Below are positions 34,948 to 44,782 of a DNA stretch of 64,000 nt, piece by piece (within the stretch, counting starts at the first letter, position 1; the number at the start of each line of letters is the position of its first letter). Position numbers and translations under genes: made by a program. Origin of the DNA: Desulfobulbaceae bacterium (GTDB taxonomy: Bacteria > Desulfobacterota > Desulfobulbia > Desulfobulbales > Desulfocapsaceae); the NCBI GenBank assembly GCA_008933635.1, contig WBUQ01000003.1, positions 44,928 through 108,927 of the forward strand, written 5' to 3'. The notes under the pieces are model-generated. The model was not told the DNA's origin, did no database searches, and saw nothing but the letters and a program-made list of their open reading frames with translations.

Positions 34948-36081
34948 ATGATGGCGAATAAGCAACCTGAATCTGACTTTTCCCGTTCCATGAAAACGGT
35001 CTTTCTCTACCGTGGAGGGAGGGAGCGCAGACTGCCTGGCGCATTGGCGGGGACGTGCCCCACCGAATTCTTCTATGGTGCCATAGAATTGCTGAACCAC
35101 GGTTATGATGTTGATGTGGTTGACATCAATTACAGCCAGAGCTCATCCGATCTCGGTGCAGCTGAAAAGGCTCTGGATCTGCTGTTTAAGGCGCAGTTCC
35201 TCCCCTCCAGGGTCTACGGTTCACTGATGCACAGGACATGGCAGCTGTTGCCCAGGCTGCGGGCTGCCGATACGATCGTGGCCACAACTCCCGGGATAGC
35301 CTTTGCCGCAGCAATTTTAAAATCGATGTATCGATTTCCCGGCCGGATATTGGCGATACAACTCGGACTTGCTGACTATCAGTTTTCACGCAGGCGATCC
35401 TTGCTGAACGGATATTTCCTCAAGAGGATGCACAACATCGTCTACACCGAGACTGAGCGCAGGCTTATGCTCGAGAAATACAGACTGCCCGCAGGCGATA
35501 TAGTCGTCAACCAGTTCGGTGTTGATACCACCTTCTGGCAGACAGACAGGTATGACCATAAAGGATACATTCTCGCCGTGGGCAGTGATGGGATGAGAGA
35601 TTATGAATTATTGCTGCAGGCTGCCGAAAAGATACAGAAACGCTTCATTATCGTGACCAGCAAGACTATTGACCATTCGGTCCCGGAAAATGTTGAGGTC
35701 ATTAAAAGTGACTGGTTGTCCAACAGCGTATCTGATGAGGATATCCGCGGATTGTACGCTGGCGCCAGCCTGGTCGTCACTCCTCTGAAAAGGACAACGC
35801 GACCTTCCGGACAGAGTGTGAGCCTGCAGGCCATGTCGTGCGGGAGGCCGGTTATTATTTCGGAGATAGAGGGATTGTGGTCGGAAAAGGTTTTGTGTGA
35901 CGGGGTGAATGTTATGCTGACGCGCCCTGAAAACCTAGATGCATTAGTTTGTAAAATCAATGAATTGATCTCCGATGAGAGCAAATGTCTCAGAATCGGC
36001 AACGCCGCAAGGAAGGCAGTTTCTATGTATGCCAACACGGGCAGTTGGGCTTCGAGAATGATAAAGATATTTGAGTACTAA
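34948..36081 (+). CDS. Family 4 glycosyltransferase
   Basis: A 377-residue GT-B protein. DYQFSRRRSLLNGYFLKRM and NQFGVDTTFW lie in the middle, and TRPSGQSVSLQAMSCGRPVIIS forms the C-terminal donor site, in which SGQSVSLQAMSCG replaces the common EGFGLPXXE motif. Two ATG codons stand side by side at the start, and M15 is a further option. The last 50 codons are AT-rich, marking the left edge of the second AT-rich island. The gene is intact. Donor unknown. Confidence 0.8.
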   Translation: MMANKQPESDFSRSMKTVFLYRGGRERRLPGALAGTCPTEFFYGAIELLNHGYDVDVVDINYSQSSSDLGAAEKALDLLFKAQFLPSRVYGSLMHRTWQLLPRLRAADTIVATTPGIAFAAAILKSMYRFPGRILAIQLGLADYQFSRRRSLLNGYFLKRMHNIVYTETERRLMLEKYRLPAGDIVVNQFGVDTTFWQTDRYDHKGYILAVGSDGMRDYELLLQAAEKIQKRFIIVTSKTIDHSVPENVEVIKSDWLSNSVSDEDIRGLYAGASLVVTPLKRTTRPSGQSVSLQAMSCGRPVIISEIEGLWSEKVLCDGVNVMLTRPENLDALVCKINELISDESKCLRIGNAARKAVSMYANTGSWASRMIKIFEY

Positions 36082-36847
36082 CTACGTTTGTTCGCCAGAT
36101 CGTTGTATTCAATTATGATATCTAATCACAATTTGACTAATACTGGGCGAAGCGATAAGTAGAGCCGTTGAGGAAAATGTGATATTGTCAGAACGTATCT
36201 TAGGTCTGGAAAGTAAAATTCTCTTAACTGCCCACTGTTCACGAGGAAAATATGGTGTGTGTATGTATACTGTTTGGGTGTGTGCTCTACATGATTCGTC
36301 TCCTGTCGAGCTGATATTTTAGCCGCTAACTCCTAATGTTTAGGAATAGTGTGTTTACAGCTATTATTCTCTGCCTAAAGTGTCACATTATCGCCTGAAT
36401 ACAGGAACTGAAGATCCAAAATTTATTTATATGATGTAGGTAATTTTATCTCTGGTTTCCATTGAAACTAGATGGTCAAAAGAGGATTTGTTCAATAGAA
36501 CATACAGAACTTGCTTCTAAGGTCTGTACATTCTATTGGCACTGAAAGCATTTTTAAAGTCGTACCTTGCATAAAGCCAGAATTACCGAATCGTTAGCAT
36601 TAAATACCTTCTGATCTGGGTACCCTCAAAAAGGGTGTTCGGCCTGTATTATAACATTTATCAAGAGAAGATTTAATATACTGAGATCCTTTTTATACAT
36701 ACTGTACTCCTTGCTGCTATGATGCTTTCTTCATTGTTAATGAAAGATTGCGAGCATTATGTCATAATTAGTATCCGAAAATAGCTCCCTCTAAAGAAGA
36801 TAATCGATTATAGCTGTGTTTTAGTGGTCATAAAAGGTCTTTTCTAA
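36082..36847. other. Long AT-rich gap with no supported gene
   Basis: The 766 bases hold no open frame of useful length with a ribosome binding site on either strand. A minor hairpin (ACCCT, loop, AGGGT near 36620) has no T-run. A stretch around 36473-36690 can be read in one frame with two internal stops, but no family was recognised. It may be the remains of a lost gene or the promoter region for the acyltransferase at 36848. Confidence 0.5.
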
Positions 36848-38005
36848 ATGGGATTATTGAGAATAATTCTAGCCTTGGCCGTAGTTATATCACATTCTGG
36901 AGGTTTCTTTGGATTGAAGTCTATAGGAGGTTTGAGGGCTGTCCAGATTTTTTTTATAATTTCTGGCTTTTATATGTCAATGATTTTAGACAAAAAATAT
37001 ACTGGTAAAGGTAGTTATTTATTGTTTTTGTCGAATAGGTTCTTACGTATTTATCCTGTTTACTGGTTCATCCTTTTTTTAACCATCTTTATCTCTATAA
37101 TTAGCGCTATATTCACAGATAATTGGTTTTTTATTTCGCCCTATATAGAATATTTTGAAGTGATATCAGTTGATACATTAATTTTTCAAATTATCACTAA
37201 CATTGCATTATTTGGTCAAGATATTTCTATGTTTCTCGGTATAAGCACTGAGACAGGTAAAATGTTTTTCACTCATAATTACAACCTTCTTGAACCTCGT
37301 TTTAATTCCTTTCTTCTAGTCCCACAAGCATGGAGTTTAGGAGTTGAGTTAATGTTTTACATGATAGCTCCATGGATAGTAAGAAGAAGTGCGTTTTTAA
37401 TTTTTTCAATAATTATTATTAGTATTTCTTTGAGGTTTTTTACATATAATTTTATTGGATACAGTTTTAACCCATGGACAAATAGATTTTTTCCTTTTGA
37501 ACTCTCTCTTTTCTTATTTGGGACTATCTCGTATCGATTGTATTGTTCACGTTTGATCACCATGAATCTTGGCAAGATATTTCAAATATTCATAGTTTTG
37601 GCTTATTTTTCAATAATTATTTTTCATCAAAAATCATTAGAATTTGATAGATTTCCAAATTTATTTAATTGGTTATTATATTGTTATACATGTTTAGTTC
37701 TTCCTATTTTATTTGAGTTTTCAAAACACTCCAATATTGATTACCGTATAGGAGAATTATCATATCCTATATATATTACACATATTTTAATTATATTTTT
37801 GCTTTCTCCACCATTGAAAAGAATGAATTTTTCAAATTTTAATGGTGAAGTAATAGTTATTGTAACAATTATTTTAGCATTTTTCATAGTGAAATATATC
37901 ACCAATCCTATTGAATGCATAAGACAAAAGAGAGTGCTTTGTCGGGATACTCGATGTAAGTTATCAACAAGTCCAACAAGACATAGAGATCTTTGTAAAT
38001 ATTAA
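36848..38005 (+). CDS. Acyltransferase-3 family membrane protein (sugar O-acyltransferase)
   Basis: A 385-residue protein with about ten hydrophobic segments. The N-terminal motif LRIILALAVVISHSGGFFG carries the conserved histidine (H16), and GLRAVQIFFIISGFYMS is the typical family continuation. FLSNRFLRIYPVYW follows. Members such as OafA/NodX move acetyl or other acyl groups onto sugars at the inner membrane. The sequence is very AT-rich and the codon use is unlike its GC-rich neighbours, so horizontal origin is likely. The ribosome binding site is weak. Confidence 0.85.
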   Translation: MGLLRIILALAVVISHSGGFFGLKSIGGLRAVQIFFIISGFYMSMILDKKYTGKGSYLLFLSNRFLRIYPVYWFILFLTIFISIISAIFTDNWFFISPYIEYFEVISVDTLIFQIITNIALFGQDISMFLGISTETGKMFFTHNYNLLEPRFNSFLLVPQAWSLGVELMFYMIAPWIVRRSAFLIFSIIIISISLRFFTYNFIGYSFNPWTNRFFPFELSLFLFGTISYRLYCSRLITMNLGKIFQIFIVLAYFSIIIFHQKSLEFDRFPNLFNWLLYCYTCLVLPILFEFSKHSNIDYRIGELSYPIYITHILIIFLLSPPLKRMNFSNFNGEVIVIVTIILAFFIVKYITNPIECIRQKRVLCRDTRCKLSTSPTRHRDLCKY

Positions 38006-38029
38006 CCTTATCAAATCATTTTAATATTA

Positions 38030-38935
38030 ATGAAAGAAAATTCTGATATTTGTATTTTAATATTAACATGTGATAGATATTTTCCTTGCGCAAATTTAAC
38101 ACTTATGATGTTAAAAAAATTATGGAAACAACATCCTAAAATATTTATCTGCGGTTTAAGCGGTAGCATCTCTGAGGAAACCGTGATTCCATTTACAGTC
38201 AACGAAAAAGACTGGATCGGAATAGCTCATCAAGCAGTGAGCAGTTTACTTGCCCAAGGATACAAATACTGCTATTTGATCTTAGATGATCATCCTCCTG
38301 TCGCTCAATGCAACGAAAAGTATTTGAACGATGTATTGCCAACTCTCGCCCGGAAACTCAATGCAACTGTTGTGAGTATGGTAGGATGGGATCAGATAAG
38401 GGTTCATAAAGGTATGAAATTAGGCAAAGATGATGACTATTTATTGAGAAATGATCCTTCCTATCGATGGATTTTCAATCTACACCCTGCATATTGGAAT
38501 ATTGCTTGCTTGATAGAGATACTTGAAATAACTATGCCACTGGGAATATCAGACCGCTCTGCGAGAATGTTTGAATCACACGCAAGTTCTGCCGAAACAC
38601 CAATGCCTGAATACCTTCGCAGAGGTTCATACCGAGTTTGCGGAGATCGTTACGCTGCTACAGGAAAATGGTTTTGCAACTCATTGATTAGAAAAAGTAT
38701 CTTGATTGGGCTGCATTGTGTCCGACTAGTTACGAAAATGATTGGAAGAGAAATTCTTTTGAAACAAATTGATAACAAAGCGAAATTGTATACTGATTAT
38801 CTAAATGGACCATATCCTATGTTCTGGAGCGGATTGATGCAGAATGGGAAAGTTCATATGAATGCGGTGCGATTTCTGCGATTAACCGGTTTAGAAAATT
38901 TTGCTGAAAGAGCAGAGAAATTGAAATGCTCGTAA
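38030..38935 (+). CDS. Uncharacterised protein, possibly GT-A type glycosyltransferase
   Basis: A 301-residue soluble protein in AT-rich island 2. It opens with ICILILTCDRYFPCANLTL, has LISCY-like loops and then KYCYLILDDHPPV, which could be an acidic metal site in a GT-A fold. No other family motif was identified. GC content rises slowly towards its 3' half. No ribosome binding site is obvious. Placement between an acyltransferase and a GT4 suggests a glycan role, but the call is tentative. Confidence 0.5.
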   Translation: MKENSDICILILTCDRYFPCANLTLMMLKKLWKQHPKIFICGLSGSISEETVIPFTVNEKDWIGIAHQAVSSLLAQGYKYCYLILDDHPPVAQCNEKYLNDVLPTLARKLNATVVSMVGWDQIRVHKGMKLGKDDDYLLRNDPSYRWIFNLHPAYWNIACLIEILEITMPLGISDRSARMFESHASSAETPMPEYLRRGSYRVCGDRYAATGKWFCNSLIRKSILIGLHCVRLVTKMIGREILLKQIDNKAKLYTDYLNGPYPMFWSGLMQNGKVHMNAVRFLRLTGLENFAERAEKLKCS

Positions 38936-38966
38936 TCAAGTATGAAAAAACTGTAGTGATTGAATT

Positions 38967-40076
38967 GTGATTGTATCCAAACTCAAATCATTGATTTACC
39001 AGTTCGCCCAGTTCGTGGAAACATTTTGTCGGACTCGATATTTCTGGAACGGCCCGATTTCTTATTATGAGCCAAAAGTGTATTACGGTCGGGACCATAT
39101 CCCGGGAAAAGATGAAAATGCCTGCGGCGGCATCATCAAGGCCCAGGATCTGCAGTCCTTTTACCCCAACCGCAAAGATCAGCCGAATATTCTCTACCTC
39201 ATAAGCAGCGCTCTGCCGGCATACGCGGCAACAATGGTTCGCCAGGCGAAGAAGCATGGAGCCAAAATTGTCCTCAACCAGAACGGAACGGCATACCCAG
39301 CCTGGCATGGACCGGGATGGGAAAAAACCAACAGACCGATGCGGAAAGTTCTTGAATTGGCCGATTATGTCTTTTATCAGAGTCAGTTCTGCAAGACAGC
39401 GGCAGATCTGCATCTGCTCGAGCGCAATGATGGCTTCGAAATTCTGCATAACCCGGTTGATTGCAGTACATTCGTCCCGTCTCAATACAAACCGACAGGG
39501 CACCGGCTGATTTCCGCCGGAACCCACAACCAGCTCTATCGAGTCCAGTGTGCCATTGAAACCGCTGTTATCCTGAAGCGGAGCATTCCGGATATCCAGC
39601 TGACCTTTGCCGGCAGGTATCACTGGCAGAACAGCCATGCCGAATCGATGGGAGAACTCGAGGCGCTTGTAGAAAACTCAGGCATTGCAGGCAGCATTAC
39701 CGTCCTTGGACCATACTCGCAGAATGAGGTCGTCCCGCTGATGCAGGATCATCATATCGCCTTGCATACGAAATACAACGATCCATGCCCCCGTCTTGTC
39801 ACCGAGGCCTTGGCCTGCGGCCTGCCGGTTGTGTATTCGGATTCCGGCGGCGTACCCGAACTGGTTGGCAGAGATGCCGGTATCGGGGTTCCGGCCCCGC
39901 AGGATTGGCAGGACCTCCATGCCCCGGCCCCGGATCACTTGGCGGAGGCTGTCGTCAAAGTGTTTGAAAGGTATGACGCATTCAGCGCCGCTGCCCGACA
40001 GAGGAGTATCGAGCATCTTGATGTCGGTCCGTGGCTTGAGCGGCACAAACAGGTTTTCACGGAAATCATTCGATGA
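38967..40076 (+). CDS. Family 4 glycosyltransferase
   Basis: A 369-residue GT-B protein from a GTG start. LNQNGTAYPAWHGPGW and FEILHNPVDCSTF lie in the acceptor half and linker. The C-terminal donor site HTKYNDPCPRLVTEALACG followed by GLPVVYSDSGGVPELVG is a clear GT4 motif. GC-rich codon use resumes in this gene. It ends in an ATGA overlap with a shortened methyltransferase. The donor sugar is unknown. Confidence 0.87.
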   Translation: MIVSKLKSLIYQFAQFVETFCRTRYFWNGPISYYEPKVYYGRDHIPGKDENACGGIIKAQDLQSFYPNRKDQPNILYLISSALPAYAATMVRQAKKHGAKIVLNQNGTAYPAWHGPGWEKTNRPMRKVLELADYVFYQSQFCKTAADLHLLERNDGFEILHNPVDCSTFVPSQYKPTGHRLISAGTHNQLYRVQCAIETAVILKRSIPDIQLTFAGRYHWQNSHAESMGELEALVENSGIAGSITVLGPYSQNEVVPLMQDHHIALHTKYNDPCPRLVTEALACGLPVVYSDSGGVPELVGRDAGIGVPAPQDWQDLHAPAPDHLAEAVVKVFERYDAFSAAARQRSIEHLDVGPWLERHKQVFTEIIR

Positions 40077-40489
40077 ATATCAGTTGTGTCAAACCGAGTT
40101 TGATCCCTGGTTTCGGAGACATAGCGGCAATTGATCTGCCATGCAGGTTCGAAACTGTTGTCCTGTCGAGCGTCCTGGAAAATATCGGGAAAAGGGTGGA
40201 GTTGCTCGATCGGCTCAGAGCGAAGGTTTTCCCGAAACGATTTCTCATCAGGGTACCGATGATCGACAGGGACTGGACGGACTGTTTTCGCAGACTCCTG
40301 GGTTTGCCGTATTTCAGCGACCCGACGCATTTCATCGAATTCACACTGGAGTGTTTTATCCAGGAAATGCAGGAAACTCGGTTTGCAGTCTCCTCCTGTG
40401 AAGTGAAATGGGGGGCACTGTATGCCGAAGTCGTGCCCGTTGACATCAGCACCGTCTTGTCGGGCACAAATGAAGGGCCTGTCTCTTGA
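40073..40489 (+). pseudogene. Truncated methyltransferase (C-terminal half only)
   Basis: A 138-residue open frame. ETVVLSSVLENIGKRVELLDRL resembles the post-SAM strand and helix of class I methyltransferases, and FLIRVPMIDRDW, THFIEFTLE and WGALYAEVVP match the end of that fold. The SAM-binding loop and strand 2 that should precede it are missing, since the frame begins directly at the overlap with the GT4. Either this is a remnant left by recombination or the protein has lost SAM binding. The overlapping ATGA start and the intact frame mean it may still be translated. Confidence 0.55.
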
Positions 40490-41541
40490 ACGATCACGAT
40501 TCCCCACTCATCAGCGTCGTCATGCCGGTGTATAACGCCGGCGAATATATCCAGCGCTCAGTTGAAAGCATCCTGTCTCAAACCATGAGGGATTTCGAGT
40601 TCATCATCCTCGACGATTGCTCGAGTGACTCGAGCGGCAGCATCATCGGTGATTTCAGGGACCAGAGGATCAGGTACGTTCAGAACGAGCGGAATATCGG
40701 GGTGGCACGAACCCTGAACAAGGGGCTGTCGATTGCCAGGGGCAGGTATATAGCCAGAATGGACGCCGATGATTTCAGCCAGCCTGATCGATTTGCCCGT
40801 CAGTTTACGTATATGGAAAAGCATCAGGATATCGCCATTCTGGGATCATGGGTCTGGAGGTTTGACGAGAAGAAGAAATTTTTGCTGAGGTTCCCGACCG
40901 GCAGTGATACTGTCCATGCATATATCCTGTTCGGCAATCCGCTGGCGCATCCCACGGTCATGATGCGTCGGGAAGCGCTCCGCAAGGCAGCCCTGCAATA
41001 TGATCCTGATTGTCTGGCTGCGCAGGATTTTGATCTGTGGAGCAGGTGTCAGGAATGCTGTTCAATGGACAATATCCCCGCGCCGCTGTTGGGCTGGCGG
41101 CATAACCACAGCGGGATGACCAGCTCGCGTCTGTCCCAGTCCAATGCCGTAAGCATGAAAATCCTAACGAAAATGCTCGAAAAGTTGGACGTCGCGGTAG
41201 ACGGGCAACGCCTGAAGTTTCACCGCGAGGTGGGCAACGGCAGTGGCGTGGGGACGCTGGAAGAACTCGGCGGCGTGGAAGAATGGCTGGAATATCTCCT
41301 GGCCGTCAACCAGCGGAAGGAGGTTTTCGTGCAACAGGGGTTGCTGCGGGCTGCGGCCTTTGTCTGGTACCGGGTATGCCTGAACTCCTCTGGGATCGGT
41401 CTGAAAGTGGTGCAAAAGTATCTCCGGTCATCGTTACGGCGGTGGTATCGGCCGGGAAAGGAAGAGGTATGCTATTTTCTGGTCAATGCCGTGTTGAAAT
41501 TGAACAGAAAGCCGACAGGAAACGTATCCTCCCTGCAATAA
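40486..41541 (+). CDS. Family 2 glycosyltransferase
   Basis: A 351-residue GT-A enzyme. ISVVMPVYNAGEYI opens the fold, LDDCSSDSSGSI contacts the nucleotide and ARMDADDFSQPDRF is the DxDD metal site. NPLAHPTVMMRREAL and QDFDLWSRC lie in the acceptor part. The start is a TTG overlapping the previous stop codon (TTGA). Residues beyond about 250 form a helical extension without membrane segments. Sugar donor unknown. Confidence 0.87.
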   Translation: MNDHDSPLISVVMPVYNAGEYIQRSVESILSQTMRDFEFIILDDCSSDSSGSIIGDFRDQRIRYVQNERNIGVARTLNKGLSIARGRYIARMDADDFSQPDRFARQFTYMEKHQDIAILGSWVWRFDEKKKFLLRFPTGSDTVHAYILFGNPLAHPTVMMRREALRKAALQYDPDCLAAQDFDLWSRCQECCSMDNIPAPLLGWRHNHSGMTSSRLSQSNAVSMKILTKMLEKLDVAVDGQRLKFHREVGNGSGVGTLEELGGVEEWLEYLLAVNQRKEVFVQQGLLRAAAFVWYRVCLNSSGIGLKVVQKYLRSSLRRWYRPGKEEVCYFLVNAVLKLNRKPTGNVSSLQ

Positions 41542-41635
41542 TACTGGTAAATTGGGATCCCAGACAACTCTCATAGCCTTCCGTCAGTCTGCAATAACGG
41601 TCCCTGCTGCCCTGGAAGGCTTCTAAACGACAGGC

Positions 41636-42817
41636 ATGCTTGCTGATATGAAAAAGAATCTCCTTGCTCGTGCTCGCTCGCTGCTGCGGGTCAAAAAGGC
41701 TGACCGGCGGATTGCCCGTGCGATGGCCGGCGGGCTCACAGACTTGCCGTTCGGTCCTTCTTCCCTCAACCTGATGATGGTGGATTCCTGCAACTCCCAG
41801 TGTATCATGTGCGGCAAGGACTATAAGGCATGCGGAACCATGCAGTATATCTCCTCCAATGATATCAGGACGATCTACAGTCATCTCGATATGGACCAGA
41901 TCGTCGATGTCATTTACGGCGGCGGAGGTGAACCGTTCCTGAACCCAGATATCGCTGAAATCGCTGCATATACCCATGCTCACTACCCTGTGATCCAGCA
42001 TACGGTGATCAGCAACCTCATCCAGTGGCCGCAGGAGAAGGTCGCCGCCATGCTGGATAGCCGCGTGCATTTTCTCGTTTCGTTGAATGCTGCCAGCAGG
42101 GGGACGTACAAAACCATTTCCGGGGTCGACGCATTCCAGGCGGTGGTGTCTCATATTGAAAATCTGGTTCGTCTGCGAAGTGCAAGGAAGGAGGCGGTGC
42201 ATATTGCCCTTTCGATGATCCTGATGCGCCAGAATATTGATGAGCTTGTCAATTTCATCAAGCTTTCAAGCGATTTAGGGGCTGATGAGGTAAAGACGCT
42301 CTATGTCCGCGTCTATCCTGAGGATTATCGGATAAAGCAGGATCGCAATATTTTCATCGCGCCGTCAGACTCGCTCTTCTATGAGCAACAGAGAAGCGAT
42401 GACATCATCCGGGAAGCGGAGAGCGTGGCGAAGGAAAAGGGCATTCGTTTCGAGCATGAGCCATATTTTTCCTGTTCGCGGAAGACCGAACGGAACTGCA
42501 ACGAAGCATGGAAATCCCTCTTCATCAATTTCAATGGCGATGTCTATCCCTGCCCGGCAAGCGAGATCCTCTTCAAGCCGAAGGTTGATTCAGGCGAATA
42601 TGCCAGCGGAAATATCCTGCAAAGCCATGTCAATGAAATCTGGAACAATCCATTCTGGCAGAAGCTTCGGGAGACGAATCTCCCGCACTCAAGGAAAGAG
42701 CATTTTCCCGAATGCCGTTGCTGCGGCAATTCGATAAACTGGTGGGGCAGCGACGCGGAGAAGGCGCATGTCCTTGATTGGCAGGAGATCAGCCCGGCTG
42801 TGGGGAAAAAGTCGTAG
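41636..42817 (+). CDS. Radical SAM protein with SPASM-like C-terminus
   Basis: A 393-residue protein. DSCNSQCIMCGKDY gives the radical SAM cysteines C52, C56 and C59. The middle has GGGGEPFLNPD, the GGEP-type SAM motif. The C-terminal SPASM-like part includes CNEAWKSLFINFNGDVYPCP and HFPECRCCGN, which would bind additional clusters. SPASM enzymes mature peptides or alter sugars; in a glycan locus a sugar-modifying role is possible, but no precursor peptide is nearby. M5 offers a second start. The next gene begins directly after its stop. Confidence 0.82.
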   Translation: MLADMKKNLLARARSLLRVKKADRRIARAMAGGLTDLPFGPSSLNLMMVDSCNSQCIMCGKDYKACGTMQYISSNDIRTIYSHLDMDQIVDVIYGGGGEPFLNPDIAEIAAYTHAHYPVIQHTVISNLIQWPQEKVAAMLDSRVHFLVSLNAASRGTYKTISGVDAFQAVVSHIENLVRLRSARKEAVHIALSMILMRQNIDELVNFIKLSSDLGADEVKTLYVRVYPEDYRIKQDRNIFIAPSDSLFYEQQRSDDIIREAESVAKEKGIRFEHEPYFSCSRKTERNCNEAWKSLFINFNGDVYPCPASEILFKPKVDSGEYASGNILQSHVNEIWNNPFWQKLRETNLPHSRKEHFPECRCCGNSINWWGSDAEKAHVLDWQEISPAVGKKS

Positions 42818-43771
42818 ATGTCAGCTCCTTTCGTAACAGCGGTTATCTGCACGAGAAACAGGTCGTCATTTCTGAGAAAGTGCCTTATCAGCCTTCAGAG
42901 GCAGGATGCCGCGGCAGGGAGTTATGAGATTCTGGTGGTGGATAACGGTTCGACCGATTCAACCGCAGAAACGGTCAAAGAATTTCGCAACGATCCCCGG
43001 ATACGGTATGTGTACGAACCGGTAGCCGGACTTTCACGCGCACGGAATACCGGTTGGCGGAATGCCCGGGGCAGCTATGTCGGTTATATAGATGATGACG
43101 CGACAGCTGCCGACACCTGGGTAACCTCGGTAATTGCTGTGTTTTTGGAACTTTCTCCCGAGGCGTCGTGGGTTGGCGGGCCAATTGAACTTGACTGGGA
43201 AGTCCCGGGACCTGCCTGGATCGATGAGGAATTGATGGTGCCGCTGGGGTATGTGAACTGGGGGCAGATTCCGCGCTCCCTGTTGAGGCGGGAGAGGCTT
43301 GGGGGAGGCAACAGCGCTTATCCGAAGCGGGTGCTGCAGGACCTTGGCGGATTCGACGAACGACTGGGGCGAGGGAAGAATGACCTCCTCTCCGGTGAAG
43401 AAACGCAATTCCAGAAGAAGGTGGAGGAGAACGGCGGCTTCCTCTATTACCATCCGGGGGTGAAGATATTCCATTGGGTCGGCAGGGAGCGTATCCGCCC
43501 GGCATGGTTTTACCGGCGGTACTACTGGGGAGGCATCACCGATTATTTCATGGTGCAATCGATGATTGATACCGACCTTTCCGCAACTGATGACACCTCG
43601 GCAACGGATAACGGCGAAAGCGGAAAGCGCTGGCAACGGCTGGTGGCAAACCTTGTTTTGGCTACAGGGATCTTCGCTCCTTCTGGAAAAACCATACGAT
43701 CCCGGGTGTATCTGGCATATGTGCTCGGATACCTCGCTGGCATGTTTCGATGGAAGTTCGGCAAATCCTGA
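42818..43771 (+). CDS. Family 2 glycosyltransferase
   Basis: A 317-residue GT-A enzyme. VTAVICTRNRSSFLRK opens the fold, VVDNGSTDSTAE contacts the nucleotide and YIDDDATAADTW provides the acidic metal site. GGNSAYPKRVLQDLGGFDERLG and SGEETQF are the acceptor-side motifs shared by WcaA-like family 2 members. It starts on the base after the radical SAM stop and its stop overlaps the next start, so three genes are tightly linked. Confidence 0.88.
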   Translation: MSAPFVTAVICTRNRSSFLRKCLISLQRQDAAAGSYEILVVDNGSTDSTAETVKEFRNDPRIRYVYEPVAGLSRARNTGWRNARGSYVGYIDDDATAADTWVTSVIAVFLELSPEASWVGGPIELDWEVPGPAWIDEELMVPLGYVNWGQIPRSLLRRERLGGGNSAYPKRVLQDLGGFDERLGRGKNDLLSGEETQFQKKVEENGGFLYYHPGVKIFHWVGRERIRPAWFYRRYYWGGITDYFMVQSMIDTDLSATDDTSATDNGESGKRWQRLVANLVLATGIFAPSGKTIRSRVYLAYVLGYLAGMFRWKFGKS

Positions 43772-44679
43772 TGCAGCCAGATATCAGTGTCATCATCCCA
43801 TCCGGCCGGCCGGAAATGGTCAGCGACTCCATTCGGTGCCTGGAACTGCAGGATATCGCAAGAGAAACATTTGAAATAGTGGTTGTTTGCGTGAACGGGC
43901 AGCTCCTTGCGGAATCGTTGCAATCCCGGGTGCGTGTCGTTCATGTTGACCAGCTGTATCCGCCTGGGAAGATGCGCAATCTCGGCGCCGCTGCAGCCCG
44001 CGGGAAGTTGCTTGCATTTCTTGACGATGATTGCCTGCCGCCGGCAAACTGGCTGTCCTATATGAAGCAGGCCATGGAGGGAAAAGAGAGGTATGCGGCG
44101 ATCGGCTGTCGGGTGGTGAGCTCTGTGGACGGGTTCTGGGAACGTTGTGCCGACTACTCGCTGTTTGCGGCATACCAGTATCACAGCGAGAGAAAGACCG
44201 CACTGGGGTCTGCGGCAATTGTCGTGGACCGGAAGGCCTTCGAGCAGGTTGACGGGTTCGATGAAGGATTACTGGCTTCCGAAGACTGGGATTTCAGCCT
44301 GAGATTGATGGCCGGAGGGTGGGGATGCTGGTTTGCAACCGGCGTCGAAGTGCGCCATAATCATGGCTGCAATTCACTGTCTCGTATCATCAGCAAAGCC
44401 TTCCTCTATGGCAGGAGAAGCAGGCTGACAGCACAGGAAAGACATCGCGACCAGATGACCGGTCTGGCCAGGCTCTCGCTGGCGATGAGTTCTCCCTTCC
44501 TGTATTGGCTGCTGATCCTTCCATACGCGATGCTCGTTTGTTTGCTGCAATCGGCTCAATTTGTTTTACAGGATAGGAATGTGCTGATCTATTTTCCCAT
44601 TATGCTGTCAAGTCGGGTATCCTACCACATCGGAGTATGGAAAGGTCTGATGACAGAACCCGGCGGTGCCGGCAAATGA
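43771..44679 (+). CDS. Family 2 glycosyltransferase with C-terminal membrane segments
   Basis: A 302-residue GT-A enzyme. DISVIIPSGRPEMV opens the fold, MRNLGAAAARGKLLAFLDDDCLPP carries the DDD metal site and GFDEGLLASEDWDFSLRL is the acceptor motif. Two hydrophobic segments near the C-terminus (about 240-275) likely hold it at the membrane. The ATG at 43771 overlaps the upstream TGA; an in-frame ATG at 43750 is possible but less typical. Confidence 0.86.
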   Translation: MQPDISVIIPSGRPEMVSDSIRCLELQDIARETFEIVVVCVNGQLLAESLQSRVRVVHVDQLYPPGKMRNLGAAAARGKLLAFLDDDCLPPANWLSYMKQAMEGKERYAAIGCRVVSSVDGFWERCADYSLFAAYQYHSERKTALGSAAIVVDRKAFEQVDGFDEGLLASEDWDFSLRLMAGGWGCWFATGVEVRHNHGCNSLSRIISKAFLYGRRSRLTAQERHRDQMTGLARLSLAMSSPFLYWLLILPYAMLVCLLQSAQFVLQDRNVLIYFPIMLSSRVSYHIGVWKGLMTEPGGAGK

Positions 44680-44782
44680 TCTCCCCGTGCTTACGGCCGG
44701 CCAAATAGCCGACCGGTTCAACAGACGTCTTCCCTGCATGGCCCGTTTCCTGCGACTGGTCATCATGCTGAACGAGTAACCA

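Larger units (their letters stand above)
35930..39050. other. AT-rich island 2
   Basis: By eye, GC falls to about 30-35 percent from the 3' end of the GT4 gene at 34948, stays low over a 766-base gap and two genes (36848 and 38030), and recovers within the first 30 codons of the GT4 at 38967. The interior genes have strongly A/T-ending codons. No transposase was found. The large non-coding part suggests decay after transfer. Confidence 0.65.

Noticed and set aside
36473..36690. Possible decayed gene readable in one frame with two internal stops
   Set aside because: The stop density is not clearly below chance for AT-rich DNA and no family motif was recognised.
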